Part shown: piece by piece, positions 44,239 to 52,342 of the stretch
Numbering within the stretch: the stretch's first letter is position 1
How the letters are laid out: the number at the start of each line of letters is the position of its first letter
Assembly: GCA_029777095.1 (NCBI GenBank)
Contig: JAKOTS010000032.1
Coordinates: 62,001-126,000, forward strand
DNA length: 64,000 bases
Direction: 5' to 3'
Origin: Actinomycetes bacterium
GTDB lineage: Bacteria > Actinomycetota > Actinomycetes > Actinomycetales > Microbacteriaceae
Made by a program: the position numbers and the translations under genes
The notes under the pieces: generated by a model
Seen by the model: only the letters and a program-made list of their open reading frames with translations
What the model was told of the DNA's origin: nothing
The model's database searches: none

Positions 44239-45950
44239 TATCGCGCCGTGTCCTCGCTCTGGTGTGCACGGATCTCAGCGGCTGCATCATCGGCAGCGAT
44301 TTCGCTGGCGATCATCGCAACGCCCTCGCCCGCGGCATCCGTTGCAAGGCCAGCCTCGCCCGCTGCGATGCGCTGCGAGGTCGTCATGTTGTTGAGCGGG
44401 TGGTTCGGCAGGAACAGGATGGCGATGAAGCTGACGACCGCGAGCGGTGCGGCAATCATGAACGACGATGAGATCGCCTGCGCGTAGATGTCTTCGACGA
44501 TGAATCGCACGGCGTCGGGCAGCAGACTCACCTGGGGGAGCGCCCCGGACGTGAGCTGCTCGGCAACCGCGGCGCCCTTTTCGCCGAGCCCGGCGATTGC
44601 CTCGCCGAGTGCCTGCTTGTTGATGGCAAACAGCCCGCTGGCGCTCGACGCGAGCGCGGCGCCCATCACCGAAACGCCGACGGTGCCACCGAGGCTACGG
44701 AAGAACGCGACGCCGGAGCTCGCGACACCCATTTCTTCGGGTCGTGCGGTGTTCTGCACAACGAGCACCAGGTTCTGCATCGTCATGCCGACACCGGCAC
44801 CAAGCAGGAACATGTAGAGCGAGACCAGCACGAAGTTCGTGTCGTAGCGCAGCGTGGTGAGCATGAACGAGCCGGCGATCATCAGCAGGCTGCCCGCGAT
44901 CATGTAGGGCTTCCACTTGCCGTACTTCGTGATGAGCTGGCCGGCCGTGATCGAGGTCAGAAGCAGGCCGAAGATCATCGGCAACGTCAACAGGCCCGCT
45001 TCGGTCGGCGTTGCGCCGCGCGCCATCTGCATGTACTGGCTGAGGTAGACCGAGGTGCCGAACATTGCGATGCCGGTGGCGATCGAGGCGATCACGGCGA
45101 GGGTGAAGGTGCGGTTGCGGAACAGCGTGAGCGGGATGAGTGGCTCGGGGGAGCGGAGCTCAACCACGACGAAGAGCGCAGCCATCACAAGGCCGCCGCC
45201 TGCCATGAGGATCGTCTCGAGGCTCCACCACTCGTAGCTCTTGCCCGCGTTGGTGACCCAGATCAGGATCAGCGAGACCGAGACCGACAGCAGCACCATG
45301 CCGAGGTAGTCGATGTGGCGCTTGGTGCGGGGATGCTTCGGGAGGTGCAGGGTGCGGTGCAGGATCCAGATCGCGGCGATTGCGAACGGAATCGAAACGA
45401 AGAAGTTCCAGCGCCAGCCGAACGCGTCGGTGATGACGCCACCGAGCAACGGGCCGCCCACGGTGCCGAGCGCCATGATTGCACCGAACAGGCCCATGTA
45501 GCGGCCACGCTCGCGCGGGCTGATCACATCGGCCATGAGGATCTGGCCGAGGGCCGCGAGGCCACCGGCGCCGACGCCCTGAAGCGCGCGGAACGCGATC
45601 ATCGTGCCGGGGTCTTGTGCGAAGCCCGCAATCGCGGTGGCTCCCACGAAGATGATCATCGCGGTCTGGATGAGCATCTTGCGGTTGAAGAGGTCGGCCA
45701 GCTTGCCCCAAATCGGGGTGAAGATTGCCGTCGTCAACAGGGTCGCGGTGACAACCCAGGTGAAGGCCGTCTGGTCGCCGCCGATGTCGTGAATGATGAT
45801 CGGGAGCGAGGTCGAGACGACCGTGCCCGCAAGGATCGACACGAACATGCCGATGAGCAAGCCCGAGATGGTCTTGATGACCTCGCGTGGCGTCATATCT
45901 GGTTCGTCGGCGGATGCCGCGGAAGCGGGCGACGTGGATGCAGCTGTCAT
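44238..45950 (-). CDS. DHA2-family MFS multidrug exporter (EmrB/QacA-like)
   Basis: A 570-aa, 14-helix proton antiporter. Motif A is GKLADLFNRKML between helices 2 and 3, and motif C is GAIMALGTVGGPLLGG. The SLPIIIHDIGGDQTAFTWVV start is typical of the EmrB/QacA group. The C-terminal 60 residues are hydrophilic and acidic. The ATG at 45950 has AAAGG upstream. It is followed by, and coupled to, a MarR gene. A GTTGA-N6-TCAAC palindrome lies 48 bp before the start. Confidence 0.9.
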   Translation of the reverse strand: MTAASTSPASAASADEPDMTPREVIKTISGLLIGMFVSILAGTVVSTSLPIIIHDIGGDQTAFTWVVTATLLTTAIFTPIWGKLADLFNRKMLIQTAMIIFVGATAIAGFAQDPGTMIAFRALQGVGAGGLAALGQILMADVISPRERGRYMGLFGAIMALGTVGGPLLGGVITDAFGWRWNFFVSIPFAIAAIWILHRTLHLPKHPRTKRHIDYLGMVLLSVSVSLILIWVTNAGKSYEWWSLETILMAGGGLVMAALFVVVELRSPEPLIPLTLFRNRTFTLAVIASIATGIAMFGTSVYLSQYMQMARGATPTEAGLLTLPMIFGLLLTSITAGQLITKYGKWKPYMIAGSLLMIAGSFMLTTLRYDTNFVLVSLYMFLLGAGVGMTMQNLVLVVQNTARPEEMGVASSGVAFFRSLGGTVGVSVMGAALASSASGLFAINKQALGEAIAGLGEKGAAVAEQLTSGALPQVSLLPDAVRFIVEDIYAQAISSSFMIAAPLAVVSFIAILFLPNHPLNNMTTSQRIAAGEAGLATDAAGEGVAMIASEIAADDAAAEIRAHQSEDTAR

Positions 45951-45997
45951 TGACGACCTTTACAAAAAATTGGGTGCGACAACGCTGGCGCGAGATT

Positions 45998-46013
45998 GTT
46001 GATAAAGGTCAAC
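45998..46013. promoter_or_regulatory. Palindrome upstream of exporter-MarR operon, candidate MarR operator
   Basis: GTTGA and TCAAC flank TAAAGG in an AT-rich patch 48-63 bp before the exporter start. Its size and position suit a MarR dimer, and the minus-strand TTGACC could also serve as a -35 element. Confidence 0.5.
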
Positions 46014-46108
46014 TATATGTTTCTGAGCCAATCACGTCAAGCGCGTGCCGTGCTGAATTTCGTGCCGAGTGCTTGCGTTCCGTGCTCGGGCCGCGAATTT
46101 CGTGCCGG

Positions 46109-46852
46109 TCAGTCGCCTCCGAGCGCCATCGCGCGACGAATCTCGCGCTGATGTGCCGGGGTCAACGCGTACTCGGGCACTGTGCCGCGTGAGACGAACT
46201 CGTGTGCGGCGACCGCAGCTGCGACCGCCGGAGAGTCGGCGCCGGGCCGGCTCGTGTCGGTGACCGGGTGCACGCGGGCCGTACGGCGATGGAGTTCATC
46301 GATGAGGGCATCTGCCAACCCCACGAGCTTGGCGATCTCGATCTCATCGCGGTCGATCCACACACTCCGCGGCTCGTCATCGACCGGCACAAAGTCGCGA
46401 TGCTCCTCCCAGACCACGAGCGTGCGCTCGGCGCCCAGCACGTACTGTTGCCACCAAACCTGACGAAGATAATTGCGCGGGATGCTTCGCCACGGCTTCG
46501 TTGTCGTCTTGATCTCGCACAGGTGTACGGCATCGCCGATCATTGCCAGCCCGTCGGGTGTCGCGAGATGACGCGCCTCTTCTCGGGCCCGAAACAGTGC
46601 GGTGGACGGAAGGATGCCGTGGGTTGCGGCAACCCAGCGTGCGATCTCCGGCTCGCGTCGGCGGCCGTGGTCGGTATAGGCGTTGCCGGTGAACCCGGAG
46701 CCCTGCAATTTTGCGGTTGCCGCGTTCTCGATCGAACGGGGCGTACTGAGGCTTGCAACATCGGTCGCGGTGATGCCTCGTGCCCGCGCGCGCAGCCACG
46801 CCACCCGATCGGTGGAGTCGGCGACAATGCGCGCGGCGAGTTCAGGGTGCAC
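46109..46852 (-). CDS. YqaJ-type viral recombinase/exonuclease family protein
   Basis: A 247-aa nuclease-like protein. The lambda-exonuclease fold landmarks are the Glu of RREPEIARWV, the Asp and Glu-x-Lys of GDAVHLCEIKTTTKPW, and the Gln motif YLRQVWWQQYVLG. Such proteins degrade one strand of double-stranded DNA, usually with a phage annealing partner. None is present here and no other phage gene is nearby. It starts with GTG at 46852. It sits alone between the exporter operon and the rplJ promoter. A host DNA-repair role is possible. Confidence 0.78.
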   Translation of the reverse strand: MHPELAARIVADSTDRVAWLRARARGITATDVASLSTPRSIENAATAKLQGSGFTGNAYTDHGRRREPEIARWVAATHGILPSTALFRAREEARHLATPDGLAMIGDAVHLCEIKTTTKPWRSIPRNYLRQVWWQQYVLGAERTLVVWEEHRDFVPVDDEPRSVWIDRDEIEIAKLVGLADALIDELHRRTARVHPVTDTSRPGADSPAVAAAVAAHEFVSRGTVPEYALTPAHQREIRRAMALGGD

Positions 46853-46980
46853 CCATTGACCCTAACCTCAGCCACCCCCGCCCGAGGGCCCGCCACCCCG
46901 TCGCGGGACCGTCGCACGCAGCGCGCTCGCCCTCGGTCGCTGAGGCGTCACGCCGGCGGGTCGACGCGGAGGGCTTCGAT

Positions 46981-47009
46981 TTGGTGAGGGATGGGGCATC
47001 CATTACTCT
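46981..47009 (+). promoter_or_regulatory. Promoter of rplJ-rplL
   Basis: TTGGTG (46981-46986) and TACTCT (47004-47009) are spaced 17 bases apart, about 230 bp before the rplJ start and just upstream of the L10 leader. This is a plausible housekeeping promoter with a predicted start near 47016. Confidence 0.5.
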
Positions 47010-47015
47010 TATGGA

Positions 47016-47238
47016 AGCCAAAGACCGCCGGTCATCGGAATGCGTGCAAGCGCATATCGATCGAAGCTCTGCAATGCAGGGGCCCGCGCAGGTGTAACTG
47101 AGACTTTCAGAGCAATCTGATTCCAAGCTCCGTGCGCCCGCGCCGGAGCTTTTTTCATTGCCCGCGACGATCTCCGAGATTGGCACTGAGGCCGACGATC
47201 CACCACCGTGGAACGTCTCGAAGACAAAAGGAGTGGCC
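47016..47238 (+). ncRNA. Ribosomal protein L10 leader (cis-regulatory RNA)
   Basis: The region between the promoter and rplJ begins with CCAAAGACCGCCGGTC (47018-47033), which resembles the conserved kink-turn-containing part of actinobacterial L10 leaders. In this class the L10(L12)4 complex binds the leader to repress the operon. A hairpin with T-run follows at 47125-47156. Assignment rests on position and that motif; the full fold was not computed. Confidence 0.65.
47125..47156 (+). terminator. Attenuator-like hairpin in the rplJ leader
   Basis: AAGCTCCG and CGGAGCTT flank GC-rich bases and are followed by a run of T, 83 bp before rplJ. An intrinsic terminator inside the leader suggests transcription attenuation. 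Confidence 0.6.
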
Positions 47239-47754
47239 ATGGCACGGAAGGATGCTTCGGTTGCCGAGCTCACGAAGAATTTCGAGGACTCGACCGCCGT
47301 TCTGCTGACCGAGTACCGCGGACTCACGGTTGCTGAGCTCAAAGAGCTGCGCAACTCTATTCGTGAAGACGCAAACTACGCCGTGGTGAAGAACACGCTG
47401 ACCAAGATTGCCGCCGCCAAGGCTGGCATCACGGGCCTGGACGACGAGCTTAACGGCCCGTCAGCCATCGCCTTCGTGCACGGTGACCCTGTCGCCGTTG
47501 CAAAGGGTCTGCGCGCCTTCGCCAAGGCACACCCTCTTCTCGTGATCAAGGGCGGCTACTTCGATGGCGCCGCCCTGAGCGCTGCAGAGGTAGGCAAGCT
47601 TGCTGACCTCGAGAGCCGTGAAGTCCTGCTGGCGAAGCTCGCCGGCGCGATGAAGGCCTCGCTGTTCGGAGCCGCGTACCTGTTCACCGCACCGCTCTCG
47701 AAGACCGTTCGCACGGTCGAGGCGCTGCGCGAGAAGCAGGAAGCCGCAGCCTAG
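47239..47754 (+). CDS. rplJ: 50S ribosomal protein L10
   Basis: A 171-aa base of the L7/L12 stalk on the large subunit. The N-terminal RNA-binding segment contains [29 protein letters not shown] landmarks between residues 7 and 31 and [13 protein letters not shown] near 55. The C-terminal helix ([20 protein letters not shown]) binds L7/L12 dimers. The ATG at 47239 follows AAAGGAG; an upstream in-frame ATG at 47158 lies inside the leader and is rejected. It is followed by rplL. Confidence 0.97.
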   Translation: MARKDASVAELTKNFEDSTAVLLTEYRGLTVAELKELRNSIREDANYAVVKNTLTKIAAAKAGITGLDDELNGPSAIAFVHGDPVAVAKGLRAFAKAHPLLVIKGGYFDGAALSAAEVGKLADLESREVLLAKLAGAMKASLFGAAYLFTAPLSKTVRTVEALREKQEAAA

Positions 47755-47848
47755 GCTCACGCCTCGGGCACGGTAAAAACCACACAAACCTTCATGTCGA
47801 GGGGGCCGCACAGCGGCCGGATCGACACACCAATCAAGGAGATACATC

Positions 47849-48232
47849 ATGGCAAAGCTCACCACTGAGGAGCTGCTCAACGCGTTCAAGGAGCTCACCC
47901 TCATCGAGCTCAGCGAGTTCGTCAAGGCGTTCGAGGAGACCTTCGAGGTCACCGCTGCTGCTCCGGTCGCCGTTGCTGGCCCCGCTGCCGCTGGTGCCGC
48001 CGCTGAAGAGGCTGAAGAGCAGTCGGCATTCGACGTCGTGCTCGAGTCGGCTGGCGAGAAGAAGATCCAGGTCATCAAGGTTGTGCGCGAGCTCACCAGC
48101 CTGGGACTCGGCGAGGCGAAGGCTGTCGTTGACAGCGCGCCCAAGGCAGTGCTCGAGGGCGCTTCGAAGGAAGCTGCCGAGAAGGCAAAGGCTGCCCTCG
48201 AAGAGGCCGGCGCCACCGTCACCCTCAAGTAG
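47849..48232 (+). CDS. rplL: 50S ribosomal protein L7/L12
   Basis: A 127-aa stalk protein that recruits translation GTPases. An N-terminal dimer domain ([23 protein letters not shown]) and an Ala/Pro/Glu hinge precede the C-terminal domain, which starts [18 protein letters not shown] and includes [20 protein letters not shown] precedes the ATG. A TTCG-loop terminator follows the gene. Confidence 0.98.
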   Translation: MAKLTTEELLNAFKELTLIELSEFVKAFEETFEVTAAAPVAVAGPAAAGAAAEEAEEQSAFDVVLESAGEKKIQVIKVVRELTSLGLGEAKAVVDSAPKAVLEGASKEAAEKAKAALEEAGATVTLK

Positions 48233-48262
48233 TCGACGCGCTTCGGCGCACTGACTTCTACG

Positions 48263-48296
48263 AAAGCCCTGGATACTTCGGTATCCGGGGCTTTTG
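48263..48296 (+). terminator. Intrinsic terminator after rplL
   Basis: AAAGCCCTGGATAC and GTATCCGGGGCTTT close a TTCG tetraloop with one T-G pair, followed by T residues. This is a textbook end for the rplJL transcript. Confidence 0.93.
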
Positions 48297-48345
48297 TGCG
48301 TGGTGCTTCGTCCTGTTCTGCGTTGCGCGCGGCGCGGCGGGCGGC

Positions 48346-49392
48346 TCAGCGGCGCGGGCTGATCCCCGCGATCACCGCCGAATGCTCGCGGCTGATTGGG
48401 GCCGTCGAGCTGCGGACGATCAGGGTTGCTGGTTCGAAGATGCGCTCGGGTGGGGCATCCGATTCAGAAATGTGCCGCATGAGGAGAGCGACGGCTGCGT
48501 GCCCCTGTTCGCGCGGGCGCTGCGCGAGCGTGGTGAGCGAGAACATTTCGGCGTTTTCGTGGTCGTCGATGCCGACCACGCTGAGGTCGGCCGGCACCAT
48601 GATGCCCATGCGCCGCGCCGCGATGATGGCGCCGATGGCAACCTCGTCGCAGATGCCGACAATGGCCGTCGGCCGCACGCGGGAGTCGCCGAGCACCTGG
48701 GCGGCGGCCGCATACCCGCCGGGCATCGAGACGGTCGAGGGAATGTGGCGGGCCTCGGCGCCGAGACCCGCGCTCCGCATCGTGTCGGTGTACCCACGTA
48801 CGCGTTCCTGGTCGCCGAAGCTCGTCTCGCGCCCACCGGGGTGGCCGCCGAGGAGCACGATGCGTTCGTGACCGAGTTCGAGGAGATGCTCGGTGGCGCG
48901 ACGGGTCAGGTCGCGGTTGTCGATCGTGATGCCGCTGACCTCCGCCTCTGGGCTGCCGATCGTGACAACCGGTTTGCCAAAGCTGAGGAGGCGGTCGAGT
49001 TCACGGTGCTCGGGTTCGATACCCGCGGCGATCAGCCCGTCGAAGCGTTTGCGGGCCAACAGCTGGGCAAAGATTGTGTCGCGCGCGGCCGTCTCGGGCT
49101 CGGCATCGTAGAGCGAGAGGTCGTAGCGCTGTTCGAGCAGGGCTTCGTGGATGCCTTCTAAGACCTCGCTGAAGAACCATCGGCCGATGGTGGGAACGAT
49201 CACGCCGATGTTTTGCATCCGCCCGGTCACGAGGCTTGCCGCGGTGCTTGAGGCGACGTACTGCAGCGCGGTTGCCGCCTCGATCACCCGGGTTCGTGTG
49301 GCGGCCGACACGTAGCCTCGCCCTGTGAGCGCACGGCTTGCCGTTGCCTGTGACACGCCCGCGAGGCGTGCGACCTCCGCGATCCCTGCCAT
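48346..49392 (-). CDS. LacI family transcriptional regulator
   Basis: A 348-aa sugar-responsive repressor. The helix-turn-helix IAEVARLAGVSQATASRALTG occupies residues 4-24, followed by the hinge (RTRVIEAATALQYV). The periplasmic-binding-like sensor starts NIGVIVPTI and ends with the SVVGIDDHENAEMFSLTTL segment. The ATG at 49392 is the family-consistent start. It is divergent from a MalEFG-type transporter, and two similar palindromes lie between the genes. Confidence 0.92.
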   Translation of the reverse strand: MAGIAEVARLAGVSQATASRALTGRGYVSAATRTRVIEAATALQYVASSTAASLVTGRMQNIGVIVPTIGRWFFSEVLEGIHEALLEQRYDLSLYDAEPETAARDTIFAQLLARKRFDGLIAAGIEPEHRELDRLLSFGKPVVTIGSPEAEVSGITIDNRDLTRRATEHLLELGHERIVLLGGHPGGRETSFGDQERVRGYTDTMRSAGLGAEARHIPSTVSMPGGYAAAAQVLGDSRVRPTAIVGICDEVAIGAIIAARRMGIMVPADLSVVGIDDHENAEMFSLTTLAQRPREQGHAAVALLMRHISESDAPPERIFEPATLIVRSSTAPISREHSAVIAGISPRR

Positions 49393-49428
49393 GTGATGAC
49401 CCCGCCGAGTTGTAGATGTGAGTGAACC

Positions 49429-49442
49429 TGAAAACGATTCCA
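49429..49442. promoter_or_regulatory. LacI-type operator before the regulator gene
   Basis: TGAAAACGATTCCA is a CG-centred imperfect palindrome 37 bp upstream of the lacI-type ATG. Its reverse reads TGGAATCGTTTTCA, matching the site at 49562 in the positions expected for LacI half-sites. Confidence 0.6.
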
Positions 49443-49561
49443 TAGTACTCACGCCGTGATTTCAAACAAGCGGTCAATCCCCGCCCCTTTCGACGCGTGT
49501 CGTGGCCAAACCGAGACCTCGATCGGCTTGCGGAGGGTTGGCGCCCGGCATACGGTGACTG

Positions 49562-49575
49562 TGGAAGCGGTTCCT
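49562..49575. promoter_or_regulatory. LacI-type operator before the sugar ABC transporter
   Basis: TGGAAGCGGTTCCT is a CG-centred palindrome of the TGGAANCGNTTCCA kind used by actinobacterial LacI repressors. It lies 63 bp before the binding-protein start. Confidence 0.7.
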
Positions 49576-49637
49576 TACCGTCGGTACCCGCCGAGTGAGG
49601 GCCAGCATGCCCACTACATCCTTCGAAGGAGGAACGC

Positions 49638-50948
49638 ATGACTCATCGCAGACGTCAACGCGTCGTTATTTCACTCGCGGCTCTGGCCGCCACAAGCATC
49701 GTTATCGCGGGTTGCTCGGGCGGTGGCGGCGGCGACAGCTCCGCTGCTCCGGGGACCGGCGATTTCGCCGGACAGACGCTGAACGTCGTTGCGGCTTGGT
49801 CGGGCGCCGAGCAGAAGAACTTTGAGCTTGTGCTCAAGAAGTTTGAAGACGACACCGGCGCGACGGTCAACTACACGAGCTTCGGCGACAACGGCCCCAC
49901 CTACATTCAGGGCCAGCTCGAGGGTGGCACGCCTCCCAACATCGCGCTGACCGGTCAGCCCGCACTGCTGCAGTCGCTCGCGGCGAACGGTGACCTGTTC
50001 CCCGTGAGTGACGACGTCAAGAAGGCTGTCGAGAAGAACTACTCGAAGAGCTGGATCGACCTCGGCTCTGCCGATGGCGAGCTCTATGGCGTGTGGTTCA
50101 AGGCATCGAACAAGTCGACCATGTGGTACAACTCCGACATCTACGACGAGGCTGGCGCCACGGTCCCCACCGACTGGGACGACTTCATGACGCAGCTGCA
50201 GGTTGTGCAGGACTCGGGCTTCGCGGGCATCTCCGTCGGCGCCGACGTCGGTTGGCCGCTCACCGACTGGTTCGAGAACGTCTACCTCCGCACCGCAGGT
50301 GAAGAGATGTACGACAAGCTCACGAACCACGAGATTCCCTGGACCGACCCGTCGGTCACCAAGGCGCTCGACGTGATGGCAACGCTCTGGAGCAGCGACG
50401 TGCTCGAGCCGGGTGGCGCACAGCGCGCATTCGGCGACGCGGTCACGCAGGTCTTCGGCGCTGACCCGAAGGCTGGCACCGTCTACGAGGGTGACTTCGT
50501 CGCTGGTGTCATCACCGAAGACGGCAACTCCGTCGTGGGCAAGAACGCACTGTTCTACGACTTCCCGTCGATCGACGGCTCGGCTGCCGCCGTTGTCGGT
50601 GGCGGCGACGTGGCAATCGCGATGGTGAACGACGACGCGACGATGGCCCTGATGGCCTACCTCGCATCGCCGGAAGCCGCCGAGATCTGGGTTCCCAACG
50701 GTGGCCTGACCTCGCCCAACAAGGCTGTCGATACCGCCCTCTACCCTGACGCCACCGCGCGCCAGATCGCAGAGGCGCTCACCGGTGCGAAGACGTTCCG
50801 CTTCGACATGTCAGACCTGACGCCGAGCGCCTTCGGTGGCACCCCCGGCCAGGGCTTCTGGCAAGAAATGATCTCGTTCTACGAGAACCCGACCGACGTT
50901 GCTGGCACGCAGCAGCGCCTCGAAGCCGCGGCACTCGCGGCATACTAG
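49638..50948 (+). CDS. Carbohydrate ABC transporter substrate-binding lipoprotein
   Basis: A 436-aa MalE/UgpB-type extracellular binding protein. A signal peptide ends at the lipobox VIAGC near residue 29, then a Gly/Ser linker. The mature part starts GQTLNVVAAWSGAEQKNFE and contains the GTPPNIALTGQPALLQSLAANGDL-type segment (around residue 95) and the WYNSDIYDEAGATVPTDWDD landmark. AAGGAGG precedes the ATG. Family proteins bind glucosides, galactosides or polyols; the ligand here is unknown and no glycosidase is adjacent. Confidence 0.92.
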   Translation: MTHRRRQRVVISLAALAATSIVIAGCSGGGGGDSSAAPGTGDFAGQTLNVVAAWSGAEQKNFELVLKKFEDDTGATVNYTSFGDNGPTYIQGQLEGGTPPNIALTGQPALLQSLAANGDLFPVSDDVKKAVEKNYSKSWIDLGSADGELYGVWFKASNKSTMWYNSDIYDEAGATVPTDWDDFMTQLQVVQDSGFAGISVGADVGWPLTDWFENVYLRTAGEEMYDKLTNHEIPWTDPSVTKALDVMATLWSSDVLEPGGAQRAFGDAVTQVFGADPKAGTVYEGDFVAGVITEDGNSVVGKNALFYDFPSIDGSAAAVVGGGDVAIAMVNDDATMALMAYLASPEAAEIWVPNGGLTSPNKAVDTALYPDATARQIAEALTGAKTFRFDMSDLTPSAFGGTPGQGFWQEMISFYENPTDVAGTQQRLEAAALAAY

Positions 50949-50977
50949 GTCGAACTAACGAACGAAGAGGTACAAGC

Positions 50978-52342
50978 GTGACCGATGTGGTTAACGCGAA
51001 GACTGAGCTGACACCGGGGGAGGGAGCGAAGGCTCCTTCCCCCGGCAAGGCCCGTCTCCGGCGAGGCGCAATCATTGCGTCGTTCCTGCTCCCCGCACTG
51101 ATCGTGCTGGGAGCGCTCGTCGTGTACCCCATCGTGTTCACCATCGTTCGGTCGTTCTACGACCAGGGCGGCGAGAACTTCGCGGGCTGGGACAACTACG
51201 TCACCATGTTCACGAACGACACGACGTTCACCGCGATCCGCAACAACATCATGTGGGTGATCATCGCACCCGCATCGTGCACGATCCTCGGGCTGATTTT
51301 CGCGGTACTCCTTGAGAAGCTCAAGTGGAAAACCGCATTCAAGCTCATCATCTTTATGCCGATGGCAATCTCGATGCTGGCAGCCGGCGTGATCTTCCGC
51401 GGCATGTTCCAGGAGAACCCGAACCTTGGCGTCGTCAACGCGTTCATCGTCGGGGTGAACAACATCTTCTCCGACTCCGCAGATTATCCGGGGGCGAAGC
51501 CGCGCGACGGCTTTGGGATTATCGAAGACCGTGGCGTCATCGCGACCGAAGGCACAGTCTCGCCCGGCACGACACACGACTTTCCACTCACCGGCATCCG
51601 AGCCACTAACCTGCCAGCCGAAGCAGAGCAAGCGGTCGCGGCACCGACAGCGAGCGACACCCAGGTCACGGGCACAGTGTTTCTCGATGTGCTCCGCGGC
51701 GGTGGCGGCGTGAATGGCGAGATCGAACCGGGCAAGAGCGGGCTTCCCGGTGTGCGCGTCGATGCGGTCGCCCCCGACGGGTCGATCCACGGCTTTGCAA
51801 CGACGGGCGCCGGCGGCACCTTCGTCATCGACGGCCTGACCGTCGGAGAGACCTACACGATCGCCCTCCCGGCATCGAACTTCGACGAGGGTTTCCAGGG
51901 CGTCTCGTGGCTGAGCGCCTCCTTTATTAACGGCGTCGTCATCCTCTCGTACATCTGGATTTGGGCCGGCTTCGCGATGGTGATGATCGCGTCCGGGCTC
52001 TCGGCCATGGACCGCTCGCTGCAGGAGGCCTCGCGCATTGACGGTGCGAACGAGTGGCAGGTGTTCACAAAGATCACCGCGCCGCTGCTCTCGCCGGTGC
52101 TGATCGTGGTGTTTGTCACGCTGATCATTAACGTGCTGAAGATCTTCGACCTGGTCTACGTGATTCCGCCCGGCTCGTCGAAACCCGCGGCGAACGTGAT
52201 CGCGGTTGAGATGTGGACCGTGTCATTTGGTGGCGGTGCCAACCAGGGCCTCGGCTCGGCGCTCGCGATCCTGCTGCTGATCCTCGTGTTGCCGTCAATG
52301 ATTATCAACGTCCGCCGATTCCGTGAGGAGCGCGGCCGATGA
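50978..52342 (+). CDS. Sugar ABC transporter permease (MalF-type) with inserted extracellular beta-domain
   Basis: A 454-aa permease; usual members are about 300 aa. TM1 is near residues 30-55, TM2 near 90-112 and TM3 near 120-142. TM4 begins near 315, and the cytoplasmic EAA loop is LQEASRIDGANEWQVF (348-363). Between TM3 and TM4 lies an extra block of about 145 residues (165-308). Its second half (228-300) looks like a prealbumin/Cna-B-type beta sandwich: TGTVFLDVLRG, then LPGVRVDAVAPDGS, then GGTFVIDGLTVGETYTI. By topology this block faces outside, where the binding protein docks. The GTG start has GAAGAGG upstream. The next permease overlaps its stop. Confidence 0.9.
   Translation: MTDVVNAKTELTPGEGAKAPSPGKARLRRGAIIASFLLPALIVLGALVVYPIVFTIVRSFYDQGGENFAGWDNYVTMFTNDTTFTAIRNNIMWVIIAPASCTILGLIFAVLLEKLKWKTAFKLIIFMPMAISMLAAGVIFRGMFQENPNLGVVNAFIVGVNNIFSDSADYPGAKPRDGFGIIEDRGVIATEGTVSPGTTHDFPLTGIRATNLPAEAEQAVAAPTASDTQVTGTVFLDVLRGGGGVNGEIEPGKSGLPGVRVDAVAPDGSIHGFATTGAGGTFVIDGLTVGETYTIALPASNFDEGFQGVSWLSASFINGVVILSYIWIWAGFAMVMIASGLSAMDRSLQEASRIDGANEWQVFTKITAPLLSPVLIVVFVTLIINVLKIFDLVYVIPPGSSKPAANVIAVEMWTVSFGGGANQGLGSALAILLLILVLPSMIINVRRFREERGR

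Noticed and set aside
46109..46852. Prophage remnant around the YqaJ-type gene
   Set aside because: No integrase, structural gene, att-like repeat or other phage gene lies within several kb.
51470..51901. Frameshift or foreign insertion breaking the permease gene
   Set aside because: The frame is continuous, the insert has coding character like its surroundings, and TM4 to TM6 with the EAA loop follow in frame.
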